Origin: Steroidobacter gossypii
GTDB lineage: Bacteria > Pseudomonadota > Gammaproteobacteria > Steroidobacterales > Steroidobacteraceae
Reading direction: 5' to 3'
Assembly (NCBI RefSeq): GCF_016801985.1
Contig: NZ_JAEVLS010000002.1
Span: 496,001-560,000, forward strand
DNA: 64,000 nt
Both the position numbers and the translations under genes were made by a program. The notes beneath the pieces are model-generated. The model was not told the origin of the DNA. It worked only from the letters and a program-made list of their open reading frames with translations, and made no database searches. Positions 51,366-63,400 of this stretch are shown here, piece after piece (the first letter of the stretch is position 1; every line of letters starts with the position of its first letter).

Positions 51366-53858
51366 ATGTTCAACGTCAGATGGATCTCACCGCGCCTGAT
51401 GCTCGGCTGCGCAGCGATCCTGTGCATTTCGCTTGCTGGCCCGGTGCAGGCGGCGTCGCTGCTGGAGGTCGACGCCAGTCGGCCCGGGCCAGCCGTGCAA
51501 ACCGGCCACCTGAAGATGGGGACGGCAGTCTCACCTCGCGGCGAAACGCTCGAAGTCAACAGCCGATATCTCACTCGCAACGGAAAACCCTGGTTTCCTG
51601 TCATGGGCGAATTCCACTACACGCGCTATCCACGGGCGTATTGGGAGGAGGAATTGCGGAAGATCAAGGCAGCCGGCGTTCAGATCGTGGCCTCGTATGT
51701 TTTCTGGAACCATCATGAAGAGCGCGCCGGCGAATTCAATTGGAACGACGACCGGGATTTGCGCGCGTTCGTCGATCTTTGCGGCAGGCTCGATCTCTAT
51801 GTAGTCGTGAGGCTTGGGCCGTGGGCTCACGGCGAAGCGCGATATGGCGGGACCCCCGACTGGGTGGTGACGATGATGCCCACGAGGCGCAACGACTCCG
51901 CTTATCTGCAATACACCGAGCGCTTCTGGAGGCAAGTCGGCCACCAACTGCAAGGCCGTTTGTGGAAAGACGGCGGACCGATCATTGGTGTGCAACTGGA
52001 GAACGAGTACAACCTGGCGGGCGAGGGACGGGGCCCCGAGCACATTTCGACCCTGAAAAAACTGGCTTTGGAGATCGGCTTCGACGTGCCTTACTACAAT
52101 GTGACGGGATGGGATGGCGCGCTCTATCCGGTGGGCGAAGTGCTGCCGGTCTTTGCCGGCTATCCCGACGATCCCTGGGATCGCAGTGCAAGCATGTTGC
52201 CGCCGAAGGAAGTGTACGCTTTTCGCTTCGACAGCAGAGTTGCCGGCAACGTGGGCACCTTGACGGCGGCGGCCGGGCAGGGCAGCTGGGTACTCGATGC
52301 GGATAAGACTCCGTTTCTCGGGGCGGAGTTCGGTGGCGGCGTTCCAGCGATGTATCGGCGCCGCCCCCACATCACCGCGGATGACATCGGCGCGATGTTG
52401 CCCGTGCAGTTGGGTTCCGGCGTGAATCTCTATGGCTATTATATGTTTCACGGCGGAAGTAACCCGCAGGGCCATACGACGCTGGAAGAAAGCACGCTGA
52501 TCGGTGGTTACAACGACACGCCGATCATCAGCTACGATTTCCAGGCCCCCATTGGCCAATACGGTACGCAGCACGAGTCGCTGGGGCGAATTCGCCGTGT
52601 GCATCATTTCCTGGACGCATTCGGGTCGTCGCTCGCTCCCATGCATGTGCATGCCCCAGCCAGACTGCCGGCATCGCCATCGGATCTCGGCACGCTGCGC
52701 TTCTCCGTGCGTGGCCAAGGCGACCGTGGCTTCTTGTTCGCGAGCAACTACGTTCGGCAATATCCGATGCCAGCTCGCGAAGACGTGCAATTCTCCGTCA
52801 AGCTGCCGAGCGGCGAGCTGGTGTTTCCACAGCAGCCGATCGACATTCCTTCCGGCGCCTATTTCATTTGGCCCATCAACCTGTCGCTCTCTGGCGTTAA
52901 CTTGCGCTATGCCACTGCTCAGCCGGTCACTCGTCTGGACGATCAGGGGACGCCGCTGTACGTCTTCTTCGCGCAGCCGGGCATCCCAGTAGAGTTCGCT
53001 TTCGACCAGGCGACCGTGCGCAAGGTCAGCGGTGGATCGGCAAAGCGGACAGCCCTGGCGAACAAGGGAGTCGTTGTCGCTGCTGGGATCAAGCCGAGCA
53101 CCGCTGAGGCGCTGCGCGTGGTGGACGCCGCGGGGAACACCATCCGGATCATGGTGTTGAGCGAGGAACAATCACGCCAATTCTGGGTGACTGACCTGGG
53201 AGGCCGTCGGCGGGGCATTCTCACCTCGGGACAGCTACTGAGCTCCGACTCGGGGCTGATCGTGCGCAATCTGGAGGAGCCGACATTCCGAATCGGAGTG
53301 CTTCCGGCGCTGGACCCGTTGCCCAGCGGCAATCTGGCGTTGCGCAGGGAACGCAACGATGGATTGTTTCAGACATTCGAGGCGCGCACCGCGGCGAGGC
53401 AAGTCGCAGTGACGGTCCAGAAAATCCGTGCCGCCGATGCAGCACCCAAGATCATGGTGGGAGGTACTGCCAACGCTGCGCTTCAGCCAGCTCCCGAGCA
53501 GTTCGGCCGTTCGGCGGCCTGGACCGTCACCGTCGCGCCGAACGCCCTTGAGGCCGTGAGCGATGCCTATCTGGATATCGACTATCAAGGCGACGTCGGG
53601 CGGCTGTTCGCCGGCACCACGTTGATCGACGACAACTACTACAATGGCATCACATGGCGCGTCGGCCTGAAACGATTCCACGAGGAAATTCGCAAGCCGT
53701 TGACGCTCACCGTGTTGCCGCTGCGGGACGATGCTCCGATCTATATCGAGCATCGCGCGCGCTCGTCCTCCGCCTTAGACGGTCAACTTGCGGAAGTGGT
53801 CCGTGCGCGAGTGGTGCCTGAATACGAGTTGCGATTGGATGTGCCTGGCGCGCACTGA
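51366..53858 (+). CDS. beta-galactosidase, GH35
   Basis: 830 aa. Signal peptide (LMLGCAAILCISLAGPVQAA). The catalytic barrel begins YLTRNGKPWFPVMGEFHYTRYP. The acid/base is Glu214 (QLENEYN) and the nucleophile Glu321 (FLGAEFGGG). ASYVFWNHHEERAGEFNWND and PWAHGEARYGGTPDWV are family signatures. The C-terminal ~400 residues are beta-rich domains. It removes galactose from oligosaccharides released by the GH53 enzyme, probably in the periplasm. Third gene of the operon, 70 bases after the lyase. Confidence 0.93.
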   Translation: MFNVRWISPRLMLGCAAILCISLAGPVQAASLLEVDASRPGPAVQTGHLKMGTAVSPRGETLEVNSRYLTRNGKPWFPVMGEFHYTRYPRAYWEEELRKIKAAGVQIVASYVFWNHHEERAGEFNWNDDRDLRAFVDLCGRLDLYVVVRLGPWAHGEARYGGTPDWVVTMMPTRRNDSAYLQYTERFWRQVGHQLQGRLWKDGGPIIGVQLENEYNLAGEGRGPEHISTLKKLALEIGFDVPYYNVTGWDGALYPVGEVLPVFAGYPDDPWDRSASMLPPKEVYAFRFDSRVAGNVGTLTAAAGQGSWVLDADKTPFLGAEFGGGVPAMYRRRPHITADDIGAMLPVQLGSGVNLYGYYMFHGGSNPQGHTTLEESTLIGGYNDTPIISYDFQAPIGQYGTQHESLGRIRRVHHFLDAFGSSLAPMHVHAPARLPASPSDLGTLRFSVRGQGDRGFLFASNYVRQYPMPAREDVQFSVKLPSGELVFPQQPIDIPSGAYFIWPINLSLSGVNLRYATAQPVTRLDDQGTPLYVFFAQPGIPVEFAFDQATVRKVSGGSAKRTALANKGVVVAAGIKPSTAEALRVVDAAGNTIRIMVLSEEQSRQFWVTDLGGRRRGILTSGQLLSSDSGLIVRNLEEPTFRIGVLPALDPLPSGNLALRRERNDGLFQTFEARTAARQVAVTVQKIRAADAAPKIMVGGTANAALQPAPEQFGRSAAWTVTVAPNALEAVSDAYLDIDYQGDVGRLFAGTTLIDDNYYNGITWRVGLKRFHEEIRKPLTLTVLPLRDDAPIYIEHRARSSSALDGQLAEVVRARVVPEYELRLDVPGAH

Positions 53859-53911
53859 CCGGTGTGGCGCGCACTTCGAAGCTGGCTCGCTCGCGAATGG
53901 AGGCATCGATC

Positions 53912-54172
53912 ATGTCGGCCGTCGACCTGATCAAACAAACCATGAAGGCAAAGAGCGCTGCGTCTGCCGCGCGAGCCAAGGGGGGATCTCCGCCTGCCCG
54001 ATGGGACTTCCGGCCGTTCTTCGAGAGCGGCGCCGCGGCGGGCAGCAGCGCGCTCACCATCCAGATCGGGAGCACGCTGTCGTTCAACATCATCATGGGC
54101 GCTGATTACATCCAGCACGTCGAGCGTTTGCGCCGCGCACCTGAGTGGCCCGGTCCCCAGAGGTCGTGGTGA
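53912..54172 (+). CDS. small hypothetical protein, 86 aa
   Basis: ATG at 53912 with GGAGG about 9 bases upstream. It begins MSAVDLIKQTMKAKSAASAA and carries PPARWDFRPFFESGAA and LSFNIIMGADYIQHVERL. No family recognised. It follows the GH35 gene after 53 bases in the same direction and may be a fourth cistron of that operon. Confidence 0.45.
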   Translation: MSAVDLIKQTMKAKSAASAARAKGGSPPARWDFRPFFESGAAAGSSALTIQIGSTLSFNIIMGADYIQHVERLRRAPEWPGPQRSW

Positions 54173-54487
54173 GCGACCTTCAAGATATATTCAATCTGGT
54201 GAGAATCCGGTTCGGCTCCATGCAATTTGAATGCAACTGACCTCCCTCCAGAGTCAGCGCGCTGCCGTAGTGCGACATACTGCGCACTTGAGTTCATTAC
54301 AGCTCACTAGCATCGATTTCCGGGCACATTCGATCAACTCTCATTGCCGGCGCGCGCGCCTGCGCGGCTAACACAGGTTCGCCGCGTCACATCGGCCACA
54401 GCGGCCTTTGGCGGCTTTGCCGATGATTCAATCGGAGCGCCTCGCCGTTCGCAATGGAGTGGTCAAGAACGCCAGTCGAGAATCCGC
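54173..54487. other. intergenic region before the adhesin gene
   Basis: About 315 bases with no coding frame that I would support. GC content is lower than around it near 54180-54310 (for example AAGATATATTCAATC). A promoter for the adhesin is expected here. The Shine-Dalgarno before 54488 is weak (GAGA). Confidence 0.45.
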
Positions 54488-57400
54488 ATGAATCGCATCT
54501 ATCGTGTCATCTGGTCCGAGGCGCAGCGCGCGTGGGTGGTTGCTTCGGAGCTGACCAAGTCGCATGGCAAGCGCAGCCGCTCGCGCGTGGATGTTGCGGC
54601 TCCAATCGTTAGCAAGCTGTTCGTCGGCGGCTTCGCGGCGCTCCTTGCCTCGACGTCATGGGCCGTGGATAGATACTGGGACGTCAATCAAACGGCGCCC
54701 GGCAGCGGCGGATCGGGCCTCTGGGATCTGAGCAATCTATACTGGAGCCCGAACGCCAGCGATACGCTCGGCCCCTACAACCAAGCGTGGAACAATGCGG
54801 CGCTCGATCACGCAATCTTCAGCGGCACGGCTGGTGAGATAACCCTCGGCGCGCCGATCACCGTCAACGCACTGACCTTCGACACCACCGGTTATACGAT
54901 CTCGGGAACGGGCGGCAACATTCTGACGCTTGCCGGCACGACGCCGACCATCACGGTCAATGGCAGCGCCAGTACCACCTCCACTATCAGCGCTGTAGTC
55001 GCCGGCTCGGCGGGGCTCACCAAGACAGGAGCGGGCACGTTATTCCTGAACGGACCGAATACGTTCAGCGGCGGCATCACGCTGAGTGGCGGTACACTAC
55101 GCGCTAGCAACGATGCTGCGCTCGGCGCGATCGGCAACACGATCACGACCACGGCCGACGCAGGGCTGACCATCGATTCGGGCTCGACGACCCGAACTGT
55201 GACGATTGGCGCAGGCACAACGCTCACGTTGAACGGCGCCGGCGCAGGATCGGCGCTGCTCACAGGTTCGGGCAACCTCAACGCCTTCTTCGGCACGACG
55301 CTCAGCAACGACAACAACGATTTCACCGGAACGGTCACGCTCAGCGGGTGGTACGGGAACACCGGGAGCATCTATTTCACTTCGGTGCGCAACGTCGGCG
55401 AGGCGAGTTCGCTGGGCGCTGGCGGAACCATCACGTTCACCAGAGGAGATGGTCAGGATCTCATACGCTATATCGGCGATGGCGACGTTTCGAACCGGGA
55501 TTGGGTGATGGAGGGCGGAGGGCTGCGCCGTTTCCTCAATGAGGGGACGGGAACGCTGTCCCTCAGCGGCGCTTTCAACCTGGCGCAAAGCACCCGGTTC
55601 GAGGCCGCGAGCGCGGATTTCGAACTGCTCGGCGTACTCAGCGGCGGCGCTCCCGGGGTTACCTTCATGGCCGGCTCGGGCCGCAGCGTCACGCTCGGCG
55701 AAGCCAACACGTTCACCGGTAATGTCACCTTGAGTGGTGGTGGCGTCATCAACGCTTCGGTTCTCGCGAACGCCGGGCTCGCCAGCTCACTCGGACAAGG
55801 ATCGCTGGTCACGATAACCGGTACCACCCTGCGCTATACGGGCACGGGTAACAGCACCGACCGGCCCGTGACGAGCAGCGGCACCGCGTCGATCGTCAAC
55901 GACGGCGACGGTGCACTCAGCATGACCGGCGACGTCTCACTCACCGGGACGCTGACGCTCGGCGGCACCCATAACGGAACCAACACTGCCTCCGGTGTCA
56001 TCTCGGGTGCGGGCGGCATCGCAAGCGCCGGCAACGGCGTGTGGGAACTGACGGGCGCCAACACTTATTCTGGCGCGACGACGGTGAACAGCGGCACGCT
56101 GCGCGCGGGCACCGCCGGTGCGTTCGGCGCCTCGACCTCTTATGTCGTCAACGGCGGCACTCTCGATCTCAACAATTTCGACGTGACGATGCGGACCCTT
56201 TCCGGCACGGGCGGCACCGTTGCACTCGGCACGGGCGACCTGACAGTTGACGTCGCCACGGGCGAAAGCCCGATCTATGGCGGCGCCATCACCGGTCCCG
56301 GCAGCTTCAGCAAACTGGGCGACGGAACGCTGACACTGACCGGCGCCAACACCTATAGCGGCGACACCATTGTCGGCGGTGGCACGCTCGCGCTGAATTT
56401 CGGCGTTGCCGGCGCGCCGACGGAAAACATCATTTCGAGCTCGTCCACCCTCAACATGACCGGTGGCACGGTGCAGATCATCGGCGCGGCGAGCGAGGCG
56501 AACAGCCAAACGTTCGACGGCCTGAATATCACAGCCGGCAGCAACAGGATCACGGCGACGGCCGGTAGTGGGGGCATGACGATCAATTTTGGAGACGTCT
56601 CGCGCAGCGGCGGCCAGATCGACTTCGGCATCGGCAGCGGGGTCACGATGAGCGTGGCGCCGGACACCACGCTCGGCGGCTGGGCGACGGTGAACGGCTC
56701 CGACTACGCCGACTTGGACGAGAACAACAACATCATCGCCTTCACTGACTACGATCTCGAGGACGATGCCGGCACCTGGGGCGATAACGACGTCGTCACG
56801 GATACGGGAGGCACGACGGACTCGCCGTTCACAGGCACTGTGAGCGACTCCGGCGGTGACAACATCGTGCAGCTCGGCGGGCTCCGCTATACGGCTCAGC
56901 GCAATTCGCAGGTCGACGTTGCGGCCGGCCAGACGCTCGGCGTCGACGGCACCATCATCATCGCCGACGATGTCGGCTCGACTAGCCAGACGATCTCAGG
57001 CGGCTCCGTGAGGGGTGCTGCAGGCGGCGTGCTCGGCATCCAGCAGAACAGCGCCGGCACTTTCACTATCAACTCCACCATCGTCGACAATGGCGGCGCG
57101 ACGGGTCTCACCATCGGTGGCACAGGCACGGGCAGCGTGGTGCTCGGCAACGCAGCCAACACGTACAGCGGAGCGACCTGGATCACACGAGGCAAGCTCT
57201 CCGTCGGAACGCTCGCCAATGGTGGTGTGGCAAGCAGCATCGGCGACTCCTCGGCGCATTCATCCAATCTGGTGCTCGAAGGCGGCACGCTCAGCTATAC
57301 CGGCGGCAGCGTCGCGACGGATCGCGGCTTCACGCTGATGCGCTCGGGCGCCGTTAGCGATGGCACGATCGAGGTTACGCAATCTGGAACCAACCTCACT

Positions 57401-60400
57401 TTCGGTGGCGAGGTCGTCAGCTCCGACGGCGCCGGCCTTGCCAAGTCGGGCGCTGGCACGCTGACACTCAGCAACGGCAACAACAGCTACACCGGTGCTA
57501 CCACTATCAGAGGAGGCACGCTGGCCGTAACCACGCTCGCCAACGGTGGCGAGGTGAGCAGCATCGGAGCCTCGAGCAACTCTTCGTCCAATCTGGTGAT
57601 CGGCAACGGTGCGCGCCTGCAGTATGACGGCGTCACCGATGAAAGCGACCGTGGCTTCACGCTCGGCACCGGCACCTCAGGCGCAACAATCAGCGTGACC
57701 TCTTCCGATACCACGCTGACGCTGAGCGGAAACGCGGTGGGCGCCAACAACTTTGTCAAAGAAGGTGCCGGCACGCTGGTGCTTGCCGGAAACAACACCC
57801 AGAACAGCAACACTGTGAGAGCCGGCACGCTGCGCGCCGGCTCCGGAACCGCCTTCGGCCGGGATATCGGCCTCATGACCGTCGCGTCAGGAGCGCGGCT
57901 GGAGCTTGCGACGTTCAGCAACATAGTGGGCGGGCTGCTCGGCAGCGGCACCGTCGACCTCGGCGCGTCTGGGACGAGGCTCACCCTCTACACCAGGACC
58001 GCCGAGTTCACCGGCACGATCACGGGAGCTGGCGAGCTCGCCGTTACGGGCGGTGCCGTGCAGACGCTCAACGGTTGCAACCATGACTATACGGGCGCAA
58101 CGATAGTCAGCTCCGGGACGCTGAGCGTCGATTGCATCCGCAACGGCAACGTGGACAGCGGCATCGGCGCATCCGGCGCGGCCGCCAGCAATCTGGTCCT
58201 CGCGAACAACGGCACTCTGAGATATACCGGTGGCAGTGTCATCACCGATCGCGGTTTCCATCTCGCCGACGGTTGGGGTGGTATCGACGTGACGAACGCC
58301 GCTAGCACGCTCGAGTTCACCGGGAATATCACCAACGCTTCGGGCGGCGGCCTGGTGAAAGACGGTGCCGGCACGCTGAGACTTTCTGGCACCAACACTT
58401 TCGGCGCCACACTGGTCAGAGGCGGCACTCTGATCGCCGGCTCGACGCAAGCCTTGGGAGCCGGTCTGCTGACGATTCATGGCGGTGCCACCGTGGATCT
58501 GGCAAACCATTCCAACACGGTTGGCGCACTGGATGACGCCGCCGACGTGAGTGCCGGCACCCTGCTGCTGGGTTCGGGGAATCTGACACTCACCGCTGGC
58601 TCGGGGCAGTGGTTCTTCGGGAGCATTCAGGGCACCGGTGATCTGATAAAGACCGGCGGTGAACAGGGACTGGGTGGCTGCGGCAACAGTTACAGCGGCG
58701 CGACCATCATCCAGGGCGGCTGGATCTACGCCGACTGTCTGAGGGATGGCGGTGTGAACAGCTCCATCGGCTCGTCCAGCGCGGACGCGAGCAATCTCGT
58801 CATCGGCGGTCCTGGCAACGCTGGATTGCGTTACACCGGTTCCGGTGACAGCACCAACCGGCGCTTCACGCTGGGAGCAGCCGTGAACTATGTCCGCAAC
58901 GATGGCACCGGCGCGCTCGCGTTCACCAACACCGCGCCGGTAACCTATTCGGGCACAGGCACTCGCCAGCTGCGTCTCGGCGGCGCGAACACCGCCACGA
59001 ACATCATGGCCGCCGAGCTCGGCGACAACGGTGCTTCCGCTACGTCCCTGGTCAAGGAGCAGGCCGGTACCTGGCGGCTGACGAACACCAGCAGCGACTA
59101 CACCGGCGCCACCTCGATCAGCGACGGTGTGCTCGAGGTGGTGAAGCTGGCCGACGGAGGGCAGGCAAGCAGCATCGGCGCCTCGACTGCGGACGCCAAC
59201 AGGCTGGGGATCGGCACCAATGCGCGACTGCGCTATGTGGGCAGCGGCGACAGCACCAACCGGCTGTTCACGCTCAGTACCGGCACGACCTTGATCGAGT
59301 CATCCGGCACCGGCGCGATCAACTTCACCAACAGCGGCGGCTTGATGGGCTTCTCAGGCACCGGCGCGCGTACGTTCACGCTCGGCGGCACCTATACCGG
59401 CGACAACATCATGGGCGTGACGATCCGCGATCAGAGCGCTTCCGCCCAGACCAGCCTCGCCAAGAATGACGCCGGCACCTGGATTCTGACCGCCAACAAT
59501 ACCTATACCGGCAACACGGTCATCAACGATGGCAAGCTCATCATCGGCAACGGCGGCATGTCGGGCAATGTCGGCACCGGCCAGGTGATCCTCGCGTTCG
59601 ACACCGGCACGCTCGGCTTCAACCGCAGCGATACGTTCAACTTTGCCGGCCAGATCAGCGGCCCGGGCATCATCGAGCAAATGGGCGAGGGTACGACGGT
59701 GCTGACGGCGACCAACAGCGCCGGCACCACGAGGATCAGCGAGGGCACGCTGCAGATCGACGGCGACCTGACGACCGACACGATCACTTTCGACGACGAC
59801 GAAGCGACGACGCTCACCGTCAACGGCGCGGTGCACGGCAACGGCGTCGCTGCCACGATCATTGGCGACGCTTCGTCCAACATCGTCAACGTCAATGCAG
59901 GCGGCACGCTTACCGCCGCCGGCGATCTCGGCGACGGCAGCGATCATGTCAACGTAGTCGGCACGCTCGATACGGGCGGCTCGACGCTGAGCCTCGGCGC
60001 GGGCGACGACACATTCACGTTGAATGACGGCGCGACCATCACTGGCACCGTCGATGCGGGCAGCGCCGTCAGCGGCGATACGCTCCAAGTAAACAACGTC
60101 GCCGACCGCACTTTCGACGGCACCGGTTTCAGCGGCTTCGAGCAACTCACGAAGCAGAACACCGGCGTGCTGACGCTAACGGGCACACAGACCTACAGCC
60201 TCGGCACGAATGTCACAGCCGGCACGCTCGACGTGGACGGCACGATCAACACCGGCGCGGTCACACTTGGCGATAACACCACCTTGAATGTCGATGGCAC
60301 GCTGACTGCGACGGCCGCACTCACCGGCAGCGCGGGTGTGAACACCGTGCTCGTGAACGCGGGTGCGACTTTGAGCGCGAACGGCAATCTGGGCGACGGC

Positions 60401-63400
60401 AGCGACGTCGTGACCATCGCTGGTGCGCTCGATACGGGCGCGGGTCCACTCAGCCTGGGCGCAGGAAACGATACGGTCACGTTGAGAGACGGCGCGACCA
60501 TCAGCGGCACTGGCATCGATGGCGGCGCGGCGATCACGAGCGACGTGCTCGTCCTCGACAACGCGGGGGCATTGACGTTCAACGGTGCGATGACGTCCGG
60601 CTTCGAACAGCTCCGCAAGCAGAACGTTGGCACTGCCACAATGACGGGGACGCAGACGTTTGCCGCTACCGCAGTCGACGCCGGCGTTCTCGACATTGAC
60701 GGCACGCTGAGCACGGCGACGCTCGCCATGGCCGATGCCACGACGCTCAACGTCGACGGCACTGTGCAAGCGGCCGGCGCCACGCAGACCACGATCACCG
60801 GCAGTGCAGGCGCGAACACGCTGCTCGTCAACAGTGGCGCAAACTTGCGCGCCACAGGCGATCTCGGCGACGGCACCGACATCGTGACGTTGAGCGGCGC
60901 ACTGAGCACGGGCGCCGGCTCACTGAGCCTGGGCGCCGGCGATGACACCTTGACGTTGAACGACGGTGCATCGATCGCTGGCGCCGGCGTGGATGCGGCG
61001 GCCGGCACCAACGATCGGCTGGTCCTCAACAACGCATCGGCGCTCACGTTCGGCGGTGGTGCCACGACCGGCTTCGAGCAGCTCATCAAGCAAAACACCG
61101 GCATCGCCACCATGACGGGCGCACAAACGTTTGTTGGCACGGCCATCGACAGCGGTACGCTGGACATCGACGGCACGTTGAGCACAGCGACAGTTGCCCT
61201 GGCCGACGGCACGACGCTGAATGTCGATGGCACCGTGCAAGCTGCCGGCGCGACACAGACCACAATCTCCGGCAGCACCGGCGCCAATACCGTCGTGGTG
61301 AACGATGGCGCGACGTTGCTGGCAACGGGCGATCTGGGCGCGGGCGCCGATGTGCTCGATGTCATCGGCACGCTCGATACAGGCGCAGGTACGCTGTCGC
61401 TCGGCGATGGGGACGACACTTTCATCGTCCATGACGGTACGAACGTCGTCGGAACGATCGATGGCGGAGCGGGGCTCGACACGCGCGAGTACAACATCAA
61501 CGGCACCGCGGACGTAGGTTCGCTGCTTGGCTTCGAGGGACTGACGAAGACTGGCACCGGCACGATCAACCTGAATGGGCTGGGATCGAGTCTCGCCGAG
61601 GTCGAGGTGCTGGCTGGCAGGCTGAATGTGGCCTCCGGAGCGTCGATCATCGATGCCGTTTCGACCACCGTCGCAAACGGCGCAACACTGGACGTACAAG
61701 GCGTCTACAACGGTAGCGCGGGCAACGACACCTTCACGGTGGCAGGTACCGTGAGCGGCGGTGGCAGCGTGGATCTCGGCGCAGGCGATGATGTGCTGAC
61801 GCTGCAAGACGGTGCGGCCGTCAACATCGACATCGATGCGGGTGCTGCCACGACCGGCGATCGCGTGGTGCTCGACAATGCGTCGGCGCTCACGTTCGAT
61901 GGCACGAATGTCACAGGCTTTGAAGCCCTGGAAAAACAGAACTCAGGCACCGCGACGCTGGCAGGTACGCACACATACGACAGCACAACGATCTCCGGCG
62001 GCATGCTCGATGTCGACGGGACCCTCAACACTGACGCTATCAGCCTGGCTCACGGTACGACGCTGAACGTCGACGGCACCGTCCAGGCGACTGGCGGCGC
62101 ACAGACCGCCATCACTGGCAGCAGCGGGGTCGACACGGTCATAGTGAATGACGGCGCCACGCTGCTCGCTTCGGGCAATCTCGGCGATGGCAATGACGTG
62201 CTTGACGTGGCAGGCACGCTCGACACGGGCGGCGGCACGTTTTCGCTGGGCGCAGGCGATGACACGTTCGTCGTACACAACACGACGCAAGTCATCGGCA
62301 CGCTGGACGCGGGCGACGGCAACGACCTGCTGAACGTGAACGTGGATTCGGGCAGCCTCGTGCCGCTCGGCAGCACTACCGGTTTCGAGTCCCTCGGCAA
62401 ATCGGGCCTCGGCGCGCTCGAGATCAACGGCGCGTCCGACTTCGTGGACGTGCAGGTGCAGGCGGGCCTGCTCGACATCAACGTGGGCGGCAGCATCCAG
62501 ACGCAGACTGCGACCGTGAGCGCCGGCGCAACCTTGAACGTCGATGGCGGCTTCGGGTTCACCACAGGCGCCGATGTGCTTACCGTTGCGGGTACCGTAA
62601 CGGGCGCTGGCACCATCAGCATGCTCGATGGTGACGATCAGCTAACCGTCCTCGACGGTGCAGATCTAAGTGGACTCACCACCTCGCTCGATGGCGGCGC
62701 GGGCAACGACACGCTCACCGCGAATATCACGACGTCAGCCACGCTCGGTGGCGTGGTCGGCTTCGAGACGCTGACAAAGCAAGGCGCTGGCACGCTCGCA
62801 ATTGCAGGTCCCGCTGGCACTTCGTTCGGAACAGTGGACGTGCAGAGTGGCTCGGTTGATGTTGCCGTCGGTGCAAACGTCACAGACGTTTCCGCGACGA
62901 CGGTGGCCGCTGGTGCGACATTGAACGTCGACGGCAGCTACGCCGGGAGCGCGGGGAATGACACCTTCACTCTGGCGGGCACGCTCACCGGCGCAGGTAC
63001 TACCCATCTAGGCGACGGAGATGACCTTCTGACGATTCGGGATGGCGCTTCGCTCGGCATGGTGATCGATGCGGGGAACGACGTGGGCGGCGATCGCGTC
63101 GTGCTCGACAACGCCGCTGCACTCGACTTCGACGCAGCGAACGTGGCCGGATTCGAGCATCTGGAAAAGCAAAACACCGGCACGGCGATTCTGACGGGCA
63201 CACATACTTACGACAGCACAACCGTCGCTGGCGGCACGCTCGATGTCATCGACATGCTTGCAACCGATACAGCCGCGCTCGCCGACAACACGATCCTGAA
63301 TGTTGACGGCACGATGCAAGGTGCCAGTGGCGCGCAAGCAGTGATCACCGGCAGCACGGGCGTGAACACGGTGACGGTGTCGGCGGGTGCAATGGTGGCG

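Noticed and set aside
60193-61668. Long minus-strand frame (491 codons) and others opposite the adhesin
   Set aside because: They arise from the GC-rich repeated codons of the plus-strand adhesin, are Pro/Ala/Ser-rich without domains and repeat with the same period.
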